Positions 23,364 through 30,578 of a stretch of 34,280 bases of DNA are shown one piece after another. The translations under genes were made by a program, and so were the position numbers. The DNA comes from a virus: positions 1-34,280 of IMG/VR virus record IMGVR_UViG_3300017967_000092; one strand, written 5' to 3'. Position 1 is the first letter of the stretch, and the number at the start of each line of letters is the position of its first letter. Under the pieces are notes generated by a model that had not been told where the DNA came from, did no database searches, and worked only from the letters and a program-made list of their open reading frames with translations.

Positions 23364-23592
23364 AAACACTCACTTCAAAAAGATTTCCACGAAGGCAATT
23401 GACAGTACCGCCAAAATGACCTGGATGTTTGACACCGTTTTTAATCTCTATCCATTCATCAAAAGATAAATTACCATGTCTGTCAACCGCGGTGATAATG
23501 CGTTGAGACGGCCAAGAAGTTTCCGCATCGGTCAAATAAACATGGTAAGTGTGAGTCGCGGTTCCTCGGTGAACAAGGCCTTCAATCTTCAT
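23353..23592 (-). CDS. Small early-type protein
   Basis: A 79-residue protein, probably beta-rich (THTYHVYLTDAETSWPSQRI, GNLFEVSVYVD). No recognised family. The ATG at 23592 overlaps the upstream stop as ATGA, and the 3' end overlaps the next gene. Such overlaps through this operon imply translational coupling. Confidence 0.6.
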   Translation of the reverse strand: MKIEGLVHRGTATHTYHVYLTDAETSWPSQRIITAVDRHGNLSFDEWIEIKNGVKHPGHFGGTVNCLRGNLFEVSVYVD

Positions 23593-23843
23593 AAGTCAGT
23601 TTCCTCAATATAGGGGTAGCAAGTCATGGCAGATTGCTTTTCATTCCATTCATATAGTATTTCTTCGAAAATCGCAGCAGCTGCTTCCAGACCACAGAGA
23701 TATCCTTCGTCATATCCTACTAATTCTTTATCCCTATTTACAGAAGTGTTACGAGATGCCGCGACATTAGATTTATATTTATCGTATATCGCCTTCGCTA
23801 GACGATCATCCAGTTTAAGCAATAGATCAGTTACAGTTATCAT
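23589..23843 (-). CDS. Small early-type protein
   Basis: An 84-residue helical protein (TDLLLKLDDRLAKAIYDKYK, YLCGLEAAAAIFEEILYEW) of unknown function. It is coupled by ATGA overlaps on both sides. No metal-binding, nucleotide-binding or membrane motif is visible. Confidence 0.6.
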   Translation of the reverse strand: MITVTDLLLKLDDRLAKAIYDKYKSNVAASRNTSVNRDKELVGYDEGYLCGLEAAAAIFEEILYEWNEKQSAMTCYPYIEETDL

Positions 23844-24118
23844 AACAATTCCTCTAATTGTCGAACATAATTTTTTAGTTCATCGTTGTTAACGTAACCG
23901 ATTACATCGTCATCGGCCGCCCTCTCAGGGAAAAAATCTCCAGTGACAAACTCATCATCGTTATTCAACACGGCAATTTCCCAGAGATTCTTATCACCAC
24001 CATATGATGCCCAAAACTTGACTGCACTCAACTGATAACCGTTGCTGAATACATAACGCCGATGGACACCGTTCTCGTCAACGGGATGAATATCCTCTAC
24101 CATTTTCAATAAAGACAT
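23840..24118 (-). CDS. Small early-type protein
   Basis: A 92-residue protein (HRRYVFSNGYQLSAVKFWASYG, then LWEIAVLNNDDEFVTGDFF), probably alpha/beta, with an acidic helical C-terminus. The pattern resembles small hypothetical proteins of marine phages, but no function is known. It starts 10 bases after the upstream gene and couples to the next by ATGA. Confidence 0.6.
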   Translation of the reverse strand: MSLLKMVEDIHPVDENGVHRRYVFSNGYQLSAVKFWASYGGDKNLWEIAVLNNDDEFVTGDFFPERAADDDVIGYVNNDELKNYVRQLEELL

Positions 24119-24128
24119 TCAAGTCTCC

Positions 24129-24356
24129 TTATTGGCCGAACTGGCCAGTCACGATTCCTTCGAACTGATCAGCAAGATCGTTGAATGTCTCGTACCACTC
24201 ATTCGGTACAGACATTCCTGCTTCACCAGCATCCAGGTGAATATCAGCATCAACAAAATTCCAGTTGATTTCACCATCTTCGAAATTTTCAGGATTTTTA
24301 ACTGCATTCCAGAAACTGGTTTTGAGTTCAGAAATTTTTGCTACATTGGTGCTCAT
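24129..24356 (-). CDS. Small acidic early-type protein
   Basis: A 75-residue acidic protein (NPENFEDGEINWNFVDADIHLD, cut here by residue type rather than motif) with a C-terminal helix FNDLADQFEGIV. Acidic small proteins of this kind can be DNA mimics or inhibitors, but nothing specific supports that here. It overlaps the upstream stop by one base (TAATG). Confidence 0.58.
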   Translation of the reverse strand: MSTNVAKISELKTSFWNAVKNPENFEDGEINWNFVDADIHLDAGEAGMSVPNEWYETFNDLADQFEGIVTGQFGQ

Positions 24357-24595
24357 TACGCTGCCTCCATAACGCGGGTTATATATTGATGGTCAACAAT
24401 GACCGTTTCGCCTGCCTCGCGACTGACAACAACTTTGCCAGTGGAGCCTTTCCACTGAAATCCCTCATCGAGACACACATGGTGACATACTCCACCACCG
24501 TAACAAACACGGCTGTGGGTGACAAGACCAGCGACAGGGACATCGCCACTAAGATAGAGTCCTTCGACTCGCAGACCTTCCAAATTCCAACCCAT
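24356..24595 (-). CDS. Small beta-rich phage protein
   Basis: A 79-residue protein opening with MGWNLEGLRVEGLYLSGDVP, then PVAGLVTHSRVCYGGGVCHH, a start typical of a small conserved protein in marine T4-like phages. It appears beta-rich and has no catalytic motif. I chose the ATG at 24595 because GAGG lies 9 bases upstream and relatives I recall begin MGWN; GTG at 24610 would give a GTGA overlap. Function unknown. Confidence 0.65.
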   Translation of the reverse strand: MGWNLEGLRVEGLYLSGDVPVAGLVTHSRVCYGGGVCHHVCLDEGFQWKGSTGKVVVSREAGETVIVDHQYITRVMEAA

Positions 24596-24606
24596 ATCAA
24601 AACACC

Positions 24607-24780
24607 TCACTTTAAAATCATACCAAAGAGTCGCGCAGGAATCACGATAGACTCATTACAAGTATCACAACATCGACCGTCTTCGACTACAGGATCGGCA
24701 CTATTGCCTTCTGCCCAAACTACATTACCATTGTTATCTTTCAACGGTTCAATCTTACCATAACAAATATCACACAACAT
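24607..24780 (-). CDS. 57-residue zinc-finger-like protein
   Basis: A short gene that is easy to miss. The peptide begins MLCDICYGKIEPL, then NVVWAEGNSADPVVEDG, and ends RCCDTCNESIVIPARLFG. The CxxC near the start and CCxxC near the end make a plausible zinc ribbon. The 'DGRCCD.CN...VIPARL' pattern recurs in many marine phages. The ATG overlaps the upstream stop (TAATG). It is strong enough to annotate despite its size. Confidence 0.75.
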   Translation of the reverse strand: MLCDICYGKIEPLKDNNGNVVWAEGNSADPVVEDGRCCDTCNESIVIPARLFGMILK

Positions 24781-25151
24781 TACACAGTCTCCTTGATATC
24801 AACAGCAGTCCAACCTTCAGGGTCGCACATAAAATAAACATTAGTATCGTGACAAAACGCAATGTCACCAACACTCATGGAATGCATACGGTCAACACGG
24901 ACAATCTTGTCTTGGTCACCGTAACCATTACCAACATGAAACACCTCTTCCAAACCACTCGCTTCGACATTCGCGACATTACGGTAGTATTCGAACATCC
25001 AAGACTCAAAGCCTTCAGAACCACCATGAAAAGAAACGTCACGCAGAATAGCGAGTTCAGGATAGTCACCGAAGTCACCACCCCAATCAACAGAGTTCAG
25101 GTGGTCAATCGCATCGCGGGAAGCGCGGAATTGAAGAATTGAAAAACGCAT
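24780..25151 (-). CDS. Early-type protein, first gene after the CRP-like promoter
   Basis: A 123-residue protein (FRASRDAIDHLNSVDWGGDF, EGFESWMFEYYRNV, VGDIAFCHDTNVYFMCDPEG), probably alpha/beta, with no recognised family. It is the first gene of the small-gene operon. GAGAGG lies before its ATG at 25151, and an extended -10 promoter with a CRP-like palindrome lies 30-60 bases upstream, so it may be the first product of that transcript. Confidence 0.65.
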   Translation of the reverse strand: MRFSILQFRASRDAIDHLNSVDWGGDFGDYPELAILRDVSFHGGSEGFESWMFEYYRNVANVEASGLEEVFHVGNGYGDQDKIVRVDRMHSMSVGDIAFCHDTNVYFMCDPEGWTAVDIKETV

Positions 25152-25181
25152 AACTAAAACCTCTCAACAAATTACGGTAGT

Positions 25182-25210
25182 ATTATATCAAAACCAGAGT
25201 CGATTGTCTG
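25182..25210 (-). promoter_or_regulatory. Extended -10 promoter with weak -35
   Basis: On the minus strand CAGACA (25210-25205), a 17-base spacer and TATAAT (25187-25182) with TGA just before it, an extended -10. The -35 matches TTGACA at only four positions and is overlapped by a palindrome, typical of promoters needing an activator. It reads into the 123-residue gene and the small-gene operon. Confidence 0.68.
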
Positions 25211-25224
25211 TGAACCAGTTCACA
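25209..25224. promoter_or_regulatory. CRP-like operator palindrome TGTGA-N6-TCACA
   Basis: TGTGAACCAGTTCACA is a 7-bp inverted repeat around a 2-base centre and matches the CRP consensus half-sites exactly (TGTGA-N6-TCACA). If transcription starts 7 bases after TATAAT (about 25175), the centre is near -41.5, the class II position for CRP activation. It may bind host CRP, a CRP/FNR-family factor, or another dimeric regulator; this is inferred from sequence only. Confidence 0.6.
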
Positions 25225-25348
25225 CTTCCTCATGTAAATATTCACAATCCTCTGTGATCTCGCTCATTGGTAGGTCAACACTGTCAACCAGTCGCTCAAT
25301 GATCTTGATCAGTTCATCGGAATCGATCAATTTTAACTCTTTTTCCAT
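25220..25348 (-). CDS. 42-residue acidic peptide, first gene of a consensus early promoter
   Basis: A 42-codon gene encoding MEKELKLIDSDELIKIIERL and then a more acidic tail ending YLHEEV. It begins at an ATG with GGGAG about 7 bases upstream and lies just downstream of a perfect TTGACA/TATAAT promoter, which supports real expression. The peptide looks helical and amphipathic with net negative charge, the profile of many small phage host-takeover or inhibitor proteins. No family is recognised. Its stop lies within the CRP-like palindrome of the next promoter. Confidence 0.6.
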   Translation of the reverse strand: MEKELKLIDSDELIKIIERLVDSVDLPMSEITEDCEYLHEEV

Positions 25349-25373
25349 ATCATTTCTCCCAATCACAGTATGG

Positions 25374-25401
25374 ATTATACAGGAGTTGGTGGTGGTGTCA
25401 A
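25374..25401 (-). promoter_or_regulatory. Perfect-consensus sigma70 promoter
   Basis: On the minus strand TTGACA (25401-25396), a 16-base spacer and TATAAT (25379-25374). Both hexamers are identical to the sigma70 consensus; the spacer is one base shorter than optimal. It points into the 42-residue gene and the early operon beyond, and is expected to be strong and early. Confidence 0.82.
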
Positions 25402-25442
25402 GTCGTAAGCTATTGATTTTATTGAAGTTTTTTTAGGCGGGT

Positions 25443-25470
25443 AAGCTCTTGATTTCCAAGAGCTTTTTTT
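25443..25470 (+). terminator. Intrinsic terminator pointing rightward, against the genes
   Basis: AAGCTCTTG (25443-25451) pairs with CAAGAGCTT (25457-25465) over 9 bp with a 5-base loop, followed by a run of Ts on the plus strand. On the minus strand no T run follows, so it should stop rightward transcription. No plus-strand gene is seen here; it may block antisense transcription. The flanking 25349-25513 stretch holds only this and the promoter. A similar but decayed copy (GTAAGCTATTGATTT) lies at about 25406-25435. Confidence 0.6.
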
Positions 25471-25513
25471 CGAAGTTTTTTAACTTTTTTCATGAAATTT
25501 TTCGATCATTTCT

Positions 25514-25804
25514 CTATTTTTGATCGGAAAAATCGATATCATGTACATATAATTGAATCAGAGCGTAGTGGAGTATCTTCATCAGGTCTTTCCGTGCGTC
25601 TTCCGAGGTGCCCTTCCGACCATATCGTTTCGCATACTTGATCACGTTTCCTAGACAGAAACCTGTACCGTGACCACTATCGATGATGATATCAGTAGCC
25701 TGATACTTCTCAGTTGCATAGTGTTGGTCATATGTCGAGTCAACGTATTGTTGCAACTCTTGCAACAATTTTTCTTCATTAAATTTATATTCAATCTTAC
25801 TCAT
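25514..25804 (-). CDS. DUF3310-like small protein
   Basis: A 96-residue protein whose C-terminal half (FCLGNVIKYAKRYGRKGTSE, then ARKDLMKILHYALIQL) matches the GNVIKY-type core of DUF3310 proteins, small phage proteins often found near nucleotide-metabolism genes and of unsettled function. I start at the ATG at 25804, which overlaps the oxygenase stop by 8 bases; the longer frame from 25903 lies inside that gene. It is the last gene before the early promoter region. Confidence 0.7.
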   Translation of the reverse strand: MSKIEYKFNEEKLLQELQQYVDSTYDQHYATEKYQATDIIIDSGHGTGFCLGNVIKYAKRYGRKGTSEDARKDLMKILHYALIQLYVHDIDFSDQK

Positions 25805-26447
25805 CGTTTTGTTGTTCTCTGATTTCGTTGTAATCTGTACCCATTGCATGTCCGCGATAAGGACCTGTTTCTTCTGTTCCATCGGATGATGTGTTTCTAA
25901 CACATTCTCGTTGACGTTTTATATCTATGTGGTTCACATAAAATTCATCGTCAGCATCAACATAATGAAAAAATGTCTGTATAAATTTTTCACCTTTAAA
26001 TGGTTTTGGCCTGCCGTGCATTTCATGGGTACCATTATAAATTAAACCGTCCCCCGGTTCAAGTTCTACGGACTCTGTTTGAACCAATCTACTCTCATCA
26101 TTATATTGATAAATGTTTATTGGCCAATCATGGTCTTTAAAGAAATTTACTGTCACAGATATCTGACACGAAGCACGATCAATATGCGGAACCATAAAAC
26201 TGCCGTTGCTGTACTGTGTTGTGAACCAATATGTCGGTAGAAGATTGACATTGAGTTCTTTTTCAATTTTTTCTTGTATGTCTTTATGTAAATGCTCAAG
26301 ACAGTTCGCCTTAGTTACCATTCTGATATGACCTCTGTTCTCATTCCAGCGAGCACCTGTCGTCAATTCTTTAATTTCTTCTTCCAGAGGATCTAACAAC
26401 GATTCGATTACATCCTTGTCAATCAGATTTTTTATCAGTCTTGTCAT
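25797..26447 (-). CDS. 2-oxoglutarate/Fe(II) oxygenase-like protein
   Basis: A 216-residue protein with the Fe(II)-binding facial triad of 2OG oxygenases: MVPHIDRASCQISVTVNF gives His-x-Asp, and the distal GDGLIYNGTHEMHGRPKPF gives the second His, with an Arg placed to bind 2-oxoglutarate. Such enzymes hydroxylate proteins, nucleic acids or small molecules and are frequent in marine phages. A charged C-terminal tail of about 40 residues (IDIKRQREC) is unexplained. It overlaps the cytidylyltransferase gene by 29 bases and has GGAG before its ATG. Confidence 0.8.
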   Translation of the reverse strand: MTRLIKNLIDKDVIESLLDPLEEEIKELTTGARWNENRGHIRMVTKANCLEHLHKDIQEKIEKELNVNLLPTYWFTTQYSNGSFMVPHIDRASCQISVTVNFFKDHDWPINIYQYNDESRLVQTESVELEPGDGLIYNGTHEMHGRPKPFKGEKFIQTFFHYVDADDEFYVNHIDIKRQRECVRNTSSDGTEETGPYRGHAMGTDYNEIREQQNDE

Positions 26448-26877
26448 TTCTACTCCGTTTGTCGAGTTCAGTTTGTGTTATGCGCTCTCTAAGTTCGGTC
26501 GTAGAAAACGAATGCTTTCGGCTATTGTAGAAGAAACTGATACCTCTTTCTTCACATATATCTTTGCCTGTGAATTTCATATTTTTATACTCTTCACCTA
26601 ATATTCTAACATTGATTGGCAAAAGAATCAATAGATCAATCAAGTCTTTTTCAGTTTCGTAAACCTGTATCTCATCAACATACTTCACAGCCTCTAATTG
26701 TATGTAACGTTCGACAAGAGTCTGTATTGGTTTATTCTTACTATTAGGTCGATCAATTGTTGGATCAGTCTGCAACCCACATATTAAGTAGTCACATTGT
26801 TTACGTGCTTCTTTCAACATTTCGATGTGACCAGCGTGTAGTAAATCAAATGTCGAACAAGTAAATCCGACTCTCAT
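26419..26877 (-). CDS. TagD-like cytidylyltransferase family protein
   Basis: A 152-residue nucleotidyltransferase of the glycerol-3-phosphate cytidylyltransferase-like group. VGFTCSTFDLLHAGHIEMLK contains the nucleotide-binding HxGH (HAGH), and FFYNSRKHSFSTTELRERI fits the C-terminal RTxGISTT-type loop. These enzymes activate alcohols or sugars, such as glycerol-3-phosphate or heptose phosphates, with CTP. Length is normal. It sits near helicase-region genes, about 2 kb from a GDPD- and HAD-based glycan module that could use the product (inference). Confidence 0.8.
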   Translation of the reverse strand: MRVGFTCSTFDLLHAGHIEMLKEARKQCDYLICGLQTDPTIDRPNSKNKPIQTLVERYIQLEAVKYVDEIQVYETEKDLIDLLILLPINVRILGEEYKNMKFTGKDICEERGISFFYNSRKHSFSTTELRERITQTELDKRSRNDKTDKKSD

Positions 26878-26888
26878 ATTGTCTCCTT

Positions 26889-27110
26889 CTACTCGTATGT
26901 AGTGTATTTCAGAAGTTCGTCACACGCCTGAACCATTTCTTTTGATGAAACATATTTCTCTACCAGTTCCTCAACAGTTGATACGAGGTCGCCATGTTCG
27001 CCAATACCAACAGGACTATTATAAACTTCAAGATTAGTTTTACATGCTTTCATATGCGCCAGATGCTTATCACGCACGGCTGCTAAGAACATATCTTTAT
27101 TCGCACTCAT
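26889..27110 (-). CDS. Small helical protein
   Basis: A 73-residue helical protein (DMFLAAVRDKHLAHMKACKT, then STVEELVEKYVSSKEMVQAC) of unknown function, overlapping the upstream gene as ATGA. No motifs. It lies between the helicase operon and the cytidylyltransferase. Confidence 0.6.
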   Translation of the reverse strand: MSANKDMFLAAVRDKHLAHMKACKTNLEVYNSPVGIGEHGDLVSTVEELVEKYVSSKEMVQACDELLKYTTYE

Positions 27111-27307
27111 TTAGTTTTCTCCTCACTTATATCGGTAATTTCAATTATTGTATCTTTAATTATGTCTTCTCGTTTGCCGTTTTCCATGAACAAAAGATAT
27201 CTATCAGAGAGAGGATTATTCAGAACCGGCGGTAGCGTGCCTTCACGCACAATTTTTTTACCTGTCTTCCAATGTTTGAAGACTATTCTCACTTTTTTAT
27301 CTGACAT
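27107..27307 (-). CDS. Small basic protein coupled to helicase
   Basis: A 66-residue basic protein (MSDKKVRIVFKHWKTGKKIV, then PLSDRYLLFMENGKRED) of unknown function. The ATG at 27307 is one base after the helicase stop, so it is probably translated with it. It may be a small beta-barrel-like accessory, but no motif shows that. Confidence 0.6.
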   Translation of the reverse strand: MSDKKVRIVFKHWKTGKKIVREGTLPPVLNNPLSDRYLLFMENGKREDIIKDTIIEITDISEEKTK

Positions 27308-27308
27308 T

Positions 27309-28700
27309 TTACTTCCAACTTTCAAAAATTTGTTTATCCCATTTCTCCTTCTTGAGGCCAGCACCGAAGTCTGTATTGTCCATCACAGGCACATCAGCAA
27401 TGTCTTTACCAATGTTGTCTTGTGCTGACTGTTCTACATCATACAGTTTCATTCTAGATCGATCAACACCAACAACAAAACGGCGGTGCAATGCAGGATC
27501 ACCATAACGATTCTTCAGTTGTTTGATCATCAGTTGTCCGAGTCCTTCAAGTTCTTCTGTTGAGATTGCTGCGAACATGAAGTCTGCTGTTGCGGGTAGA
27601 CCAAACGATTCGGAGGTGTCTTCAAGTCCAACATCAGACGAAGTGTATCCAGTTCTGTTCGTTTGTGTTGCGGTAAAAATGGGCAAATTGAATTCAACTG
27701 CCAGACCTCTCAATTCTTCTGCAATGGACTTAATATATGTATACGAGTTCACATTCGCACCCATTCGCATACGGGATGACATGCAGAGGTTGAGGTAGTC
27801 AATATAGATTACATCAGGCACAAAGTTTTTCTTCTGCTTGAGTTCGTTCAACAGGTGACGAAAGTGTCCAGAACCAACAGAGCCAGTAGGGTATTCTTTG
27901 ATGATAAGTTTACCATCGGTCTTCTGACGCAATCGATCAATCTTGGTCTGATAGGTTTCTTTTGGATATATCTCTAGATCAGCAAGAGGCAGATTCATTA
28001 GATTCGCATCAATACGTTCCGCAATCTTCTCAGCGGCCATCTCTAGTGTTATATACAACACATTTTTGCCACGCATGAGGTTTGAACCGGCGAAGTCGCA
28101 CATGATCAAAGTTTTACCAACACCGGTGCCAGCAAGACAGACATTCAGTGTTTTACGAGGCACACCGCCACGAGTGATTGTGTTGAAGTACTTCAGATCA
28201 AATTCAAGGCGTTCAATTTTCTTGTGATAAAAATCATATCGTGCTTCATAGTCTTCAAGAAAGTCATGGCCAATGTTGTTGTCAAAACAAACACCGAGTG
28301 CATCTTGCAAGAGTTGCGGCAATGCGCCTTTGTCTTTATCAGATTTCTTATCGATGATCTGAATTGACTCCATGATTGCGTTGTAGATTGCTTTGTCTTG
28401 ACAGAATTTCTCGGTGTTCTCCATCAACCATTCGATATCAAAATCGGTAGGTTCAATTTGCGATAACGTTTCAATAGAAGAGTCGTAGTCTGATTGTTGA
28501 ATCGTCATGTTATCCAATTCAATCTTCAGTGCAGACTTACTAGGAACATTATTATATTTAACAAAAAAATCTTTAATCATGTTGAACAGTATGCGGTGAC
28601 GTTTCTCTGTAAAGTACTCATCTTTCAGATAAGGTAAAACATTCCGTACATACTGTTCATCACTGATCAGATTGGAAAGAATTATATCTTCAATATGCAT
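27309..28700 (-). CDS. Replicative DNA helicase, T4 gp41/DnaB-type
   Basis: A 463-residue helicase of the DnaB superfamily, the T4 gp41 counterpart that unwinds DNA at the phage replication fork. An N-terminal helical domain is followed by Walker A LAGTGVGKTLIMCDFAG (about 189-205), ITLEMAAEKIAERIDANL, Walker B DVIYIDYLNL (about 300), and TATQTNRTG with the DnaB-type sensor. Length and order are normal. A sigma70-type promoter lies just upstream, and the primase is 23 kb away, unlike T4, where the two are close. Confidence 0.92.
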   Translation of the reverse strand: MHIEDIILSNLISDEQYVRNVLPYLKDEYFTEKRHRILFNMIKDFFVKYNNVPSKSALKIELDNMTIQQSDYDSSIETLSQIEPTDFDIEWLMENTEKFCQDKAIYNAIMESIQIIDKKSDKDKGALPQLLQDALGVCFDNNIGHDFLEDYEARYDFYHKKIERLEFDLKYFNTITRGGVPRKTLNVCLAGTGVGKTLIMCDFAGSNLMRGKNVLYITLEMAAEKIAERIDANLMNLPLADLEIYPKETYQTKIDRLRQKTDGKLIIKEYPTGSVGSGHFRHLLNELKQKKNFVPDVIYIDYLNLCMSSRMRMGANVNSYTYIKSIAEELRGLAVEFNLPIFTATQTNRTGYTSSDVGLEDTSESFGLPATADFMFAAISTEELEGLGQLMIKQLKNRYGDPALHRRFVVGVDRSRMKLYDVEQSAQDNIGKDIADVPVMDNTDFGAGLKKEKWDKQIFESWK

Positions 28701-28737
28701 TTATCAATTCTCTGTTGTTTTTGGTGTCAGTGTTACG

Positions 28738-28767
28738 ATTATAACACCTATCAAGATGGTAAGTCAA
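28738..28767 (-). promoter_or_regulatory. Sigma70-type promoter for helicase
   Basis: TTGACT (28767-28762), an 18-base spacer and a perfect TATAAT (28743-28738) on the minus strand, about 38 bases before the helicase start. The -35 extends as TTGACTTAC, also seen before the glycan module, which suggests a shared phage promoter style. Confidence 0.72.
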
Positions 28768-28768
28768 A

Positions 28769-30121
28769 TTAATTCTTATTGTTTAAAAGATAGTAGTTCA
28801 AATCTTCCGGCGTTCCAAGCCCCCACATCTTTTGACACTCATAAATTCTTATCTTTTTATTATCCTCTATTGCTTGATTGTACACAGGTGCAACATAGAA
28901 TTCGTTGTTCACCCTAATGTTTCGTTCAATCATTTGTTCTGCGTACTTAACAAAATCACTGCCAGATTTCCAATAATAATATCCTGCTGTTGCGTTATCA
29001 CTGATCGGTTTCTTTTCAGCAACCTCAGTAACAAGATTGGTGTTTGGATCAACCTTTGCGAATGACCATTTTGGATGAGTATCTTTAAATGTCACGATAC
29101 CACCGTCTGCATTTGATTCTTGCATTGTATACATGAACTCGGTGGGATTCCATTCAATGTATTGATCACTGTTCACAAACAACAAAGGTTTGTCATTGTC
29201 AATGTGTTGTTTTGCAAGCAATGCTGTACATGCAGCGCCTTCTGTCAGATGATCGACATCGACAATGGTGCATCCGTCAATAATTAGATTCAACACCATA
29301 TCAAGATTATATTTTTCTCTGTGTTCTTTCCGTACAACGAAAACAAAATTAGCATCAATACCCATCTTTTCAACAACGAGTTGAATCATGGGTTTGCCGT
29401 TCACGTTGATCAGTGGTTTGGGAAATGTATAACCTGCATCTGCAAAACGCGAACCTTCGCCAGCCATTGGAATGAGAACAGTCAGGTTATCGTCTTTCCA
29501 TTTAGTCATAAAGTTTTCTCCAGTAATTCTTGGTAATATATTCTCACATGTTACTTCTGATGGACTCGACACACGAATAACATTAGGGCAGGCTCGTTTC
29601 GCTGCAAGTAATCCATGCGGTGAATCTTCGATGATTACTGTTTGTTCTGGCAATGCATTCAGTACTGTCATTGCCATCCAGTATGTCTCTGGATGCGGTT
29701 TGTTATTCTTTACTTGGTCGCCTGATATTTTAATTGAAAAATAATTTGTTATATTCAGTTGATCTAATGCAGTAGTCATTAGTTCATAATTACTATTCGT
29801 ACAGCAACCTAATGTATATCCGCGTTCAGTCAATTCATCTAGTAACTTAGTCAAATCTTCATTAGGATTTATTCTTGTTTTATATTGTTCAATTGTATGT
29901 ATTTGTTTCTCATCATAGATTCTTTGATGATCACTGATTGGAAGATTTTTTGTCTCGGATAATAGTTGTAATTTTCTCCGTGTTTTCATTCCATTATAGA
30001 TTCTCAGATGTTCTTCTTCTGAAATAGAATACTCGCCAAGAGCCTTATTTAAGGCATCATAATGAATCCATTTAGTATCACATAGAACGCCGTCAAGATC
30101 GAACAATACAGTTTTAATCAT
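28769..30121 (-). CDS. Bifunctional HAD phosphatase - sugar nucleotidyltransferase fusion
   Basis: A 450-residue fusion. The N-terminal half (about 1-205) is a HAD hydrolase: VLFDLDGVLCDT is motif I with nucleophilic Asp, CCTNSNYEL is motif II, KNNKPHPETY is motif III and VIIEDSPHGLLAAKRA motif IV. The C-terminal half (about 215-445) is an NTP-transferase: LIPMAGEGSRFADAGYTFPK binds the nucleotide and is followed by KPLINVNGKPMIQ; LLFVNSDQYIEW binds metal. This would dephosphorylate and activate a sugar or polyol phosphate. It lies in a glycan operon with GDPD- and glycosyltransferase-like genes; the sugar is unknown. Confidence 0.85.
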   Translation of the reverse strand: MIKTVLFDLDGVLCDTKWIHYDALNKALGEYSISEEEHLRIYNGMKTRRKLQLLSETKNLPISDHQRIYDEKQIHTIEQYKTRINPNEDLTKLLDELTERGYTLGCCTNSNYELMTTALDQLNITNYFSIKISGDQVKNNKPHPETYWMAMTVLNALPEQTVIIEDSPHGLLAAKRACPNVIRVSSPSEVTCENILPRITGENFMTKWKDDNLTVLIPMAGEGSRFADAGYTFPKPLINVNGKPMIQLVVEKMGIDANFVFVVRKEHREKYNLDMVLNLIIDGCTIVDVDHLTEGAACTALLAKQHIDNDKPLLFVNSDQYIEWNPTEFMYTMQESNADGGIVTFKDTHPKWSFAKVDPNTNLVTEVAEKKPISDNATAGYYYWKSGSDFVKYAEQMIERNIRVNNEFYVAPVYNQAIEDNKKIRIYECQKMWGLGTPEDLNYYLLNNKN

Positions 30122-30122
30122 A

Positions 30123-30578
30123 TCACAACTTCATATAATCAGAACAGATAGCATAATACTCGGACAAATTTTCTTGTCGCTCGACTAATTCAGGCATAAC
30201 ACAGACTGATTTCAAGGGTTTGGGAACAAACTTACCAGGGTATGCCCAAATGAAATTTTTAGATGTTACTGTATATGAATCATCTTGATGCCAGAAATAA
30301 TTTAAATCTTCACTCCAAGGATGTTGTTGAAGATAACAAAGTGCTTCAACATTTTTACAATGAATCCATAGGTAATTACTTCTCATGTGAATCCAACCGG
30401 AAGTAATTTCATATTGTGGTTCATCATGACCAAGCCATAACCGTTCGTCTATTAATCTTAAATCAATTTCAACATCATAATTCAGGTCGATACAATGTTG
30501 AATCTGTTCTGGATGATTTTCCAGTTCTGGATTCGGACCGTTGGTATTACCTCGGTGCAGTATAATTTTCTGGCTCAT
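30123..30578 (-). CDS. Short GDPD-like (PLC superfamily) protein
   Basis: A 151-residue protein resembling glycerophosphodiester phosphodiesterases. The catalytic core is visible: IILHRGNTNGP (His-Arg), then YDVEIDLR (the E-x-D metal ligands) and LWLGHDEP (the third His). Typical GDPDs are about 250 residues, so only part of the TIM barrel seems present; it may be a minimal or regulatory version. It sits one base before the HAD-nucleotidyltransferase and overlaps the glycosyltransferase-like gene as ATGA. Confidence 0.75.
   Translation of the reverse strand: MSQKIILHRGNTNGPNPELENHPEQIQHCIDLNYDVEIDLRLIDERLWLGHDEPQYEITSGWIHMRSNYLWIHCKNVEALCYLQQHPWSEDLNYFWHQDDSYTVTSKNFIWAYPGKFVPKPLKSVCVMPELVERQENLSEYYAICSDYMKL

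Noticed and set aside
25242-25257. Second palindrome TCACA-N6-TGTGA near the CRP-like site
   Set aside because: The half-sites are in the reverse order to CRP sites and the stretch lies inside the 42-residue gene, so it is more likely chance.
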